From positions 1 through 7,780 of the forward strand of contig JAPLEC010000167.1 of the NCBI GenBank assembly GCA_026391515.1: a stretch of DNA of 7,780 nt, read 5' to 3'. Source of the DNA: Bacteroidia bacterium. Lineage in GTDB: Bacteria; Bacteroidota; Bacteroidia; Bacteroidales; VadinHA17. This document shows, piece by piece, positions 6,340 through 7,780 of the stretch (its first letter is position 1; every line of letters begins with the position of its first letter). The position numbers and the translations under genes were made by a program. The notes beneath the pieces are model-generated. The model saw only the letters and a list, made by a program, of their open reading frames with translations. It searched no databases and had not been told where the DNA came from.

Positions 6340-6415
6340 CATTATACTTTAAAAGTATTATGTCATTCCGAATGGAGCGAAGCGGAATGAGGAATCTTCT
6401 CCTCCATTATACTTT
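6339..6415 (+). repeat. Direct repeat CCATTATACTTT (two copies)
   Basis: The 12-mer occurs at 6339-6350 and 6404-6415, once after the hairpin arm (CTCCCCC) and once after CTCCTCC, bracketing the repeat copy at 6361-6397. The first copy overlaps a small palindrome, ATACTTT-A-AAAGTAT (6344-6358). Confidence 0.7.
6361..6397 (+). repeat. Dispersed repeat copy, forward orientation (arm of composite repeat 2)
   Basis: It begins TGTCATTCCGAATGGAGCG and ends AAGCGGAATGAGGAATCT. This is the cleanest copy in the window, sharing its first 17 nt and last 16 nt with 282-328. Confidence 0.85.
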
Positions 6416-6432
6416 TTTTTAAATAGAGCCAA

Positions 6433-6453
6433 TACTTCGAACAGAGCGAAGTA
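6433..6453. repeat. Small hairpin, 7-bp stem
   Basis: TACTTCG (6433-6439) pairs with CGAAGTA (6447-6453) around AACAGAG. The loop side AGAGCGAAG resembles the GAGCGAAGCGG centre of the neighbouring dispersed repeat, so it may be a relic of another copy. Confidence 0.5.
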
Positions 6454-6559
6454 GAAGCGGATTGAATAATGCCTAATTGATATGAACTAAATAATAAATG
6501 GAGTTTTTCTCTTATTTTACAAATCCTACAAATTACTGATACTAAAAAAAAGAATATAT

Positions 6560-7780
6560 ATGAAAAACCAAATTAAATTTCTCTTTACCAGCTTAATCAT
6601 CTGGCAACTTATTAATCTGCCATCTATGCAAGCTGCTCAATCTCAGATTGACATCTCCAGTCCGGACGGAGCAATTCATTTCTTGCTTGCGACTAACAAT
6701 AATCAGCTGACTTTTACTGTCACAATGAACGGGAAAGTCATTGTCGATGAGTCTCCTCTGTATATGTCTGTTGACGGAGAGGAAATAACCGGTGATGTAA
6801 AAGCAGGTCGTGTTAAGACATTAAGTGTGTACGGAACATATCCTTTGTACGGATTGCACTCAAAGGCAGTTAACATGTGCAACGGAATGATCTTCAGCTA
6901 TAAAAACATTAAGAATAAGATTAAGTATAATATTGAAGTCAGGGTTTTCAATGATGCAGTTGCTTTCAGGTTTATGGTTCCGGGGAAAGAAGAATCGGTG
7001 AGATACCCTGATGAATCGACTGTTTTCCGGCTGCCTTCAAAAAGTATTACCTGGTATCACGACCTTTACATGCATTACGAGGGAGTCCATGCAAAGAAGA
7101 TGATTGACACAATTCCTGAAGGCCAGTGGGCAGCTCCGCCTCTGACAGTAAAACTTCCCGATAATGCTGGTTATCTGGCTATTACTGAATCTGATCTAAT
7201 TAATTATGCAGGTATGGCACTTCAGTCGGACGGTAAAAACGGATTTGTTGTAAGGCTTGGTCATAGCCATCCTGCATCGTATCCTTATGTCCTCCGATAT
7301 AAGAAAGAGGATGTGGAAAGGCTGTCAAAAATTGCTGAAGTAAAAGGAACTATTACAACTCCCTGGAGAGTGATAATTGCCGGAAAAGATCTCAATACGC
7401 TGGTAAACTCTGATGCTGTTTACAATCTGTGTCCGCCACCCGACACTACTCTTTTCCCTGATGGCGCTAAAACAGAATGGATAAAACCTGGACGAGCAGT
7501 CTGGAGATATCTTGACGGAGGTGGAGATCAGACACTTAAAAACATGAAAGAGTTTTCGAGGCAGGCTTCAGAGCTGGGATTTGAATATAACATTCTTGAG
7601 AACTTCTGGAGTAAATGGCCTGAAGATTCAGTGAAAGCCCTTGTCGATTATTCAAAGAAGCTTGGTGTCGGGATTATTCTCTGGCGACATTCAAATACTC
7701 TTCACAATCAAAAAGCACGACAGGAGCTCTTCCATAAATGCCACGATCTCGGAATTGCAGGTTTGAAAATTGATTTCTTC
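6560..7780 (+). CDS. GH97 glycoside hydrolase, C-terminus cut by window edge
   Basis: The 407 codons seen are about 60% of a typical GH97 protein (roughly 640-740 residues); the frame is open to the edge. A Sec signal (MKNQIKFLFTSLIIWQLINL... ending near MQAA) is followed by ISSPDGAIHF, the usual start of the N-terminal beta-sandwich domain (about 28-275). This includes ITESDLINYAGM (208-219), whose E210 is a likely Ca ligand, and TTPWRVIIAG (266-275). The catalytic barrel begins at WIKPGRAVWRYLDGGG (307-322). It continues through FEYNILENFWSKW (341-353) and GIILWRHS (371-378), and the window stops at GLKIDFF (401-407). D405 corresponds in position and motif to the Asp nucleophile of retaining GH97 enzymes (Asp415 in the Bacteroides alpha-galactosidase), which favours the retaining type over the inverting SusB type. 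The acid/base residue lies outside the window. Start: ATG with A-rich leader. An alpha-galactosidase or related activity is plausible; substrate is not proven. Confidence 0.92.
   Translation, partial: MKNQIKFLFTSLIIWQLINLPSMQAAQSQIDISSPDGAIHFLLATNNNQLTFTVTMNGKVIVDESPLYMSVDGEEITGDVKAGRVKTLSVYGTYPLYGLHSKAVNMCNGMIFSYKNIKNKIKYNIEVRVFNDAVAFRFMVPGKEESVRYPDESTVFRLPSKSITWYHDLYMHYEGVHAKKMIDTIPEGQWAAPPLTVKLPDNAGYLAITESDLINYAGMALQSDGKNGFVVRLGHSHPASYPYVLRYKKEDVERLSKIAEVKGTITTPWRVIIAGKDLNTLVNSDAVYNLCPPPDTTLFPDGAKTEWIKPGRAVWRYLDGGGDQTLKNMKEFSRQASELGFEYNILENFWSKWPEDSVKALVDYSKKLGVGIILWRHSNTLHNQKARQELFHKCHDLGIAGLKIDFF

Larger units (their letters stand above)
6144..6559. other. Repeat-rich intergenic region between the PL6 and GH97 genes
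   Basis: I see no gene in these 416 nt. The left part holds two reverse-oriented repeat copies, a perfect hairpin and one forward copy (6193-6397). A duplicated CCATTATACTTT and a small hairpin (6433-6453) follow. The last 100 nt before the GH97 start are AT-rich. TATTTTAC at 6513-6520 is only a partial match to a Bacteroidota -7 box and has no -33 partner, so I do not call a promoter. T8 at 6413-6420 has no stem directly before it. Confidence 0.7.

Noticed and set aside
6148..6342. Minus-strand open frame of 64 codons
   Set aside because: The translation contains CHSEQSEESPS, a hallmark of the dispersed repeat read as protein, and includes the perfect hairpin.

Overview
The window looks like part of a carbohydrate-degradation (PUL-like) gene cluster from a member of the Bacteroidota. 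Three things support this: the gene set (GH28, GH29, PL6 and GH97 enzymes, each with a Sec signal peptide), starts preceded by A-rich leaders instead of a clear Shine-Dalgarno, and intergenic repeats of the type 'TGTCATTCCGA...GAGGAATCT'. Nothing in the window allows a genus to be named. No SusC/SusD pair, sulfatase, transporter or regulator is visible, so this is an enzyme block and not a whole PUL.

Layout: positions 1-570 are non-coding and rich in repeats, with a Bacteroidota-type promoter (perfect -7 box at 519-526) just before the first gene. All five genes lie on the + strand: (1) a secreted xylose-isomerase-like TIM-barrel protein, 571-1563; (2) a GH28-type beta-helix glycosidase, 1727-3307; (3) a GH29 alpha-L-fucosidase, 3330-4739, only 22 nt after gene 2 and probably co-transcribed with it; (4) a PL6-type beta-helix polysaccharide lyase, 4845-6143; (5) the first 407 codons of a GH97 glycosidase, 6560 to the window edge. 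The gaps after genes 1, 3 and 4 hold palindromic repeats.

Together the enzymes would act in the periplasm or outside the cell on an acidic, fucose-bearing heteropolysaccharide: PL6 and GH28 would cut in or near uronate-containing chains, GH29 would remove fucose, GH97 would remove an alpha-linked hexose, and the TIM-barrel protein would act on a released or modified sugar. The combined target is inference. The GH28 protein keeps its three catalytic Asp residues but lacks the usual +1 subsite His, Arg and Lys, so it may not be an ordinary polygalacturonase.

The most unusual non-genic signal is two pairs of repeats. In each pair the flanks are conserved, while the palindromic core differs in sequence or length yet stays perfectly or nearly self-complementary.
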